DNA of 45,525 bases. Source: Actinomadura sp. CNU-125. Lineage in GTDB: Bacteria > Actinomycetota > Actinomycetes > Streptosporangiales > Streptosporangiaceae. Positions 45,372 through 45,525 of this stretch are shown here, piece by piece. A model generated the notes under the pieces. The model was not told where the DNA came from and made no database searches. It was given only the letters and a program-made list of their open reading frames with translations. The stretch spans positions 1 to 45,525 of the forward strand of contig NZ_MKJY01000477.1 of assembly GCF_001942465.1 (NCBI RefSeq), read 5' to 3'. Each line of letters begins with the position of its first letter. Position 1 is the first letter of the stretch. The translations under genes were made by a program, and so were the position numbers.

Positions 45372-45525
45372 CGGGGCGCCCTCCAGTGGTCGGCGCGGCG
45401 CACGCGGCGAACGTCCTCCTGGTTCGACAGCAGCCGCCCGACGACCGCCGCCTCGATGAACGCGCGGCGCCGCCAGGCGTCGGCGACGAGCCAGCGGGCC
45501 CAGCGTTCCCGCTCGTCCGGACGGT
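45233..45525 (-). CDS. 3' part of a further uncharacterised gene, cut by the window edge
   Basis: The minus strand reads RPDERERWARWLVADAWRRR, then AFIEAAVVGRLLSNQEDVRR VRRADHWRAP from the right edge, with good codon use up to about base 45375. In that frame the stop is not reached until 45233, which would give an unusual 139-base overlap with the next gene. The natural end is probably near 45372, and a one-base error may have hidden its stop. It appears to be the upstream member of the GHKL operon. Function unknown. Confidence 0.45.
   Translation of the reverse strand, partial: RPDERERWARWLVADAWRRRAFIEAAVVGRLLSNQEDVRRVRRADHWRAPRWATCCSARRCSCWRPSPRRAWSARSAGWPTRCSAAASTAPRWPTC

Overview
The window is chromosomal DNA of a high-GC actinomycete. 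The evidence is very strong G/C bias at third codon positions, frequent GTG and TTG starts, many 1- or 4-base start/stop overlaps, a dnaK-grpE-dnaJ-hspR operon with a HAIR-type operator, and several regulator families typical of Actinomycetota. The mix resembles Actinomadura and related Thermomonosporaceae, but that placement is an inference. No tRNA, rRNA, CRISPR array, insertion sequence or prophage gene was seen.

Layout. (1) 1-9.8 kb, plus strand: a TRAP transporter (small permease, large permease, binding lipoprotein), a type II dehydroquinase, and a two-domain 3-dehydroshikimate dehydratase-like protein. Together these look like a quinate/shikimate-to-protocatechuate module. Two acyl-CoA ligases with a 4-base overlap and a GAF-LuxR regulator follow. 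(2) 10-15.1 kb: a divergent D-amino-acid cluster. An N-acyl-D-amino-acid deacylase and a D-serine dehydratase-type PLP enzyme face a PfkB kinase, an IclR regulator and RidA across a palindromic operator. (3) 15.1-19.6 kb: a DHA2 drug-efflux MFS gene behind a compact folded leader with a six-residue upstream ORF, a C-terminal Lrp/AsnC remnant, and an MMPL exporter with its TetR regulator. (4) 19.6-24.7 kb: a PIN/RHH toxin-antitoxin pair, a winged-helix regulator plus membrane protein with twin operators, an NAD(P)-binding protein and MFS pair, a small zinc-ribbon protein and a PepSY protein. (5) 24.9-27.6 kb: an OmpR/EnvZ-type two-component system and an acetyltransferase. (6) 27.7-31.6 kb: accessory-looking genes, namely an XRE-TPR regulator, three small proteins (two related), an ACT-like protein and a SUKH-HEAT protein. 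(7) 31.6-34.9 kb: a large secreted subtilisin. (8) 35-42.2 kb: the heat-shock operon dnaK-grpE-dnaJ-hspR-clpB. (9) 42.2-45.5 kb, minus strand: a GHKL-ATPase protein and two uncharacterised partners.

At least eight otherwise good genes are broken by single-base shifts. Most are one base missing from a G or C run (about 4439, 4618, 15288, 16306, 17361, 25298, 27530, 30787, 31475, 34284, 42671); a few are one extra base or two missing (about 17171, 17410, 33713). This looks more like uncorrected homopolymer error than biology, so each interrupted gene is described as one gene with its break points.

The most interesting new signal is the 129-base leader of the DHA2 exporter (16570-16698, minus). 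A mini-ORF ends exactly on an 8-base anti-Shine-Dalgarno sequence, and three abutting hairpins would close into a four-way junction that hides the exporter's ribosome-binding site. The layout is that of a ribosome-controlled attenuator. The second candidate is the uncharacterised GHKL-ATPase operon at the right end.
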